A stretch of 64,000 nucleotides of DNA from Atrichornis clamosus (taxonomy: Eukaryota; Chordata; Aves; Passeriformes; Menuridae): assembly GCA_013400975.1 (NCBI GenBank), contig WBMZ01003273.1, positions 79,090 to 143,089 of the forward strand, in the 5' to 3' direction. Below the pieces are notes generated by a model. The model was not told the origin of the DNA and made no database searches. It saw nothing but the letters and a program-made list of their open reading frames with translations. Shown piece by piece: positions 62,621 to 64,000 of this stretch; position 1 is the first letter of the stretch, and every line of letters starts with the position of its first letter. A program made the translations under genes and the position numbers.

Positions 62621-63470
62621 TTTCTGCAGACAGCCTGAGCTCGTTTCCATACCACTGAGGATTAGGCCACCAGGCTGAGAGCAGTGACACCCAAGCCTTT
62701 TGTTTGAGAAAGGTATTTCTTGAGTGATTTGAACTGCAACCAGCCCAGTTATTGGTACTGTTCCTCTGCAGCAGCTCCTATCCAGCCAACCTGGGACCTC
62801 GCGTCCTCCAGCTGCAGCTCTGAAAAACGCGTGGGTCATCCAAGGATTCCGCACACAAGTGGCTACACACACAAAATATATTGAAACGCTGTTTTTTAAT
62901 TTGCTCTACTAAACACTAAAAATACTAAAAAGGATATTAAATGAATTGATAAGCTAGCCTACAATCGTAAACGTTGAAGAAAAAGAAATCCATCCCTACC
63001 GTGTCAATTAATAAATTATATTAATGCCTCTATACATTTATGTTCATCACTCCCTGAGCACAGTTTGCAAATTCTCTTGTTAACGAGACAACAAACCAAC
63101 TAAATGTCAATAAATAGAAGGTGATTTAAAAAAAAAATTGAAAACAACTCTGAAGCGCCGGTGTCCTGATGCGGAAACTCTGCTCTTTCAGGTCCAAGAG
63201 GCTGTGCGTAACCACGCTGTGCACTACGGTGAACATGGAAACTGAATGTGCTTGTGCAGATTTGTTAATGGCTCGGGGCACATTATGGGAAACACCGAAC
63301 GGGACCAGTCCTTACCTGGCACCTTAGTTACAGAACACAATGTACCTGCACAACACGTCGCATACTGCACTGCAGCGAGGGACGCCCCTGTGGCTGTGAA
63401 GTCCCTATGAAGCCCCCGGTGACCTGGCCATGATTTCGTTACTTAACACACGACAAAGCAGATCTGCTAT
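62621..63470. other. Spacer between two CpG islands
   Basis: AT-richer DNA between the ACBD7 promoter and the CpG island at the right edge. No exon was recognised. Confidence 0.5.
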
Positions 63471-64000
63471 CGCCTATGCGCCAATTTTCGGGAGCGCTCG
63501 AAACCTGGGAACGCCACTGTCAAGCCTAAGGTGAGACCCGCCAGGCGCAGGCCCTCGGCAGCAGCGCGTTAATGCTGCTTTGCACCGGCCGCTTCTCGAT
63601 GCGGCCCTGACCGCAGCGCGGGCACCGGGCACCGCCCGCCACAGCGGGACCCGCGGGGCGCTTCTCGGCCGCCCGAGCAACCGAGGGCCCCGTTCCTCCC
63701 TGCAGCTCCCGCGCTGCTCGTGTTCAGCCCGCTCCGGACGCGGCCCCGGTGCGTGAGGACCCGCCCCCCCTACGTCGAGAGCTCAGAGGAGCTGAGGCCG
63801 GAGCGAAGCCCGGAAGCGCACCGGGTCTGGGGGACGGAGGGGGGCCCGGAGGCGGAGCGAGGCCGGGGGGCGGAGCGGAGCCGGCGGCGTCTTTCCGGAG
63901 CGCGGGGCGGGCAGCGGCCCGCGGCCGAGGTAGAGCTGGCTGTGCAGCGGCGGGCGCGGGGCAGCTGCGGCCTGGCCCTGCGATCGGGCAGCGGAGGCCG
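63471..64000 (+). promoter_or_regulatory. CpG island at the right edge, probable promoter of the next gene
   Basis: GC and CpG content rise sharply and stay high to the window's end, with GC-box-like GGGGCGGG strings and no start codon followed by a convincing protein. The next gene probably starts here and runs rightward. In mammals, gene order after ACBD7 is RPP38 in this orientation, but nothing coding is visible, so the name is only a suggestion. Confidence 0.65.

Noticed and set aside
63474..63680. Arg/Ala-rich minus-strand open frame in the right-edge CpG island
   Set aside because: Compositional; no motif and no partner exon.
1..64000. CRISPR arrays, bacterial-type operons, tRNA or rRNA genes
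   Set aside because: None is visible; the window has the character of a vertebrate nuclear genome throughout.

Overview
This window is vertebrate, almost certainly bird, nuclear DNA. The genes are split into many short exons with GT/AG borders, there are CpG islands at gene starts, and most repeats are CR1 LINE fragments of avian type plus ERVL-like endogenous retroviral pieces. I cannot name the species. Gene calls rest on hand translation and on recognising the protein families; no search was run.

Layout from left to right. Bases 1-6.6 kb are AT-rich and gene-free apart from two CR1 fragments lying in opposite orientations. At 6.63 kb, on the + strand, is a degenerate exon matching the C-terminal end of an ABCB1/ABCB4-type transporter. 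From 9.08 to 28.64 kb, on the - strand, lies a complete CROT gene (peroxisomal carnitine O-octanoyltransferase). I resolved 16 coding exons that join in frame into 612 residues, with a CpG-island promoter at about 28.65-29.46 kb. From 29.6 to 50.6 kb is a gene desert holding CR1 fragments, an LTR fragment and a nested insertion: an ERVL-like provirus (40.05-45.71 kb) sitting inside a CR1 element. From 50.63 to 55.40 kb, on the + strand, are the exons of an OLAH (type II thioesterase) gene that carries at least two frameshifts and is most likely a pseudogene. It converges on ACBD7 (- strand, 55.96-62.36 kb), which is intact at 88 residues in four exons. Intron 1 of ACBD7 contains a solo LTR with a perfect 5-bp target duplication. 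The window ends in a strong CpG island (63.47-64.0 kb), probably the promoter of the next gene to the right; gene order in other vertebrates would suggest RPP38, but no coding sequence is visible.

The genes share a loose lipid theme: medium-chain acyl transfer in peroxisomes (CROT), acyl-CoA binding (ACBD7) and fatty-acid chain termination (OLAH). This probably reflects neighbourhood, not a functional cluster. As I recall the human map, the ABCB-CROT block lies on one chromosome (7q21) and the OLAH-ACBD7 block on another (10p13), so the transposon-rich 29-50 kb desert sits at the junction of two conserved blocks. I found no convincing undescribed system. The most interesting items are the broken OLAH gene, the orphan ABCB exon, the ERV-in-CR1 nest with a truncated 5' LTR, the clean solo LTR, and a non-canonical C-terminal tripeptide on CROT.
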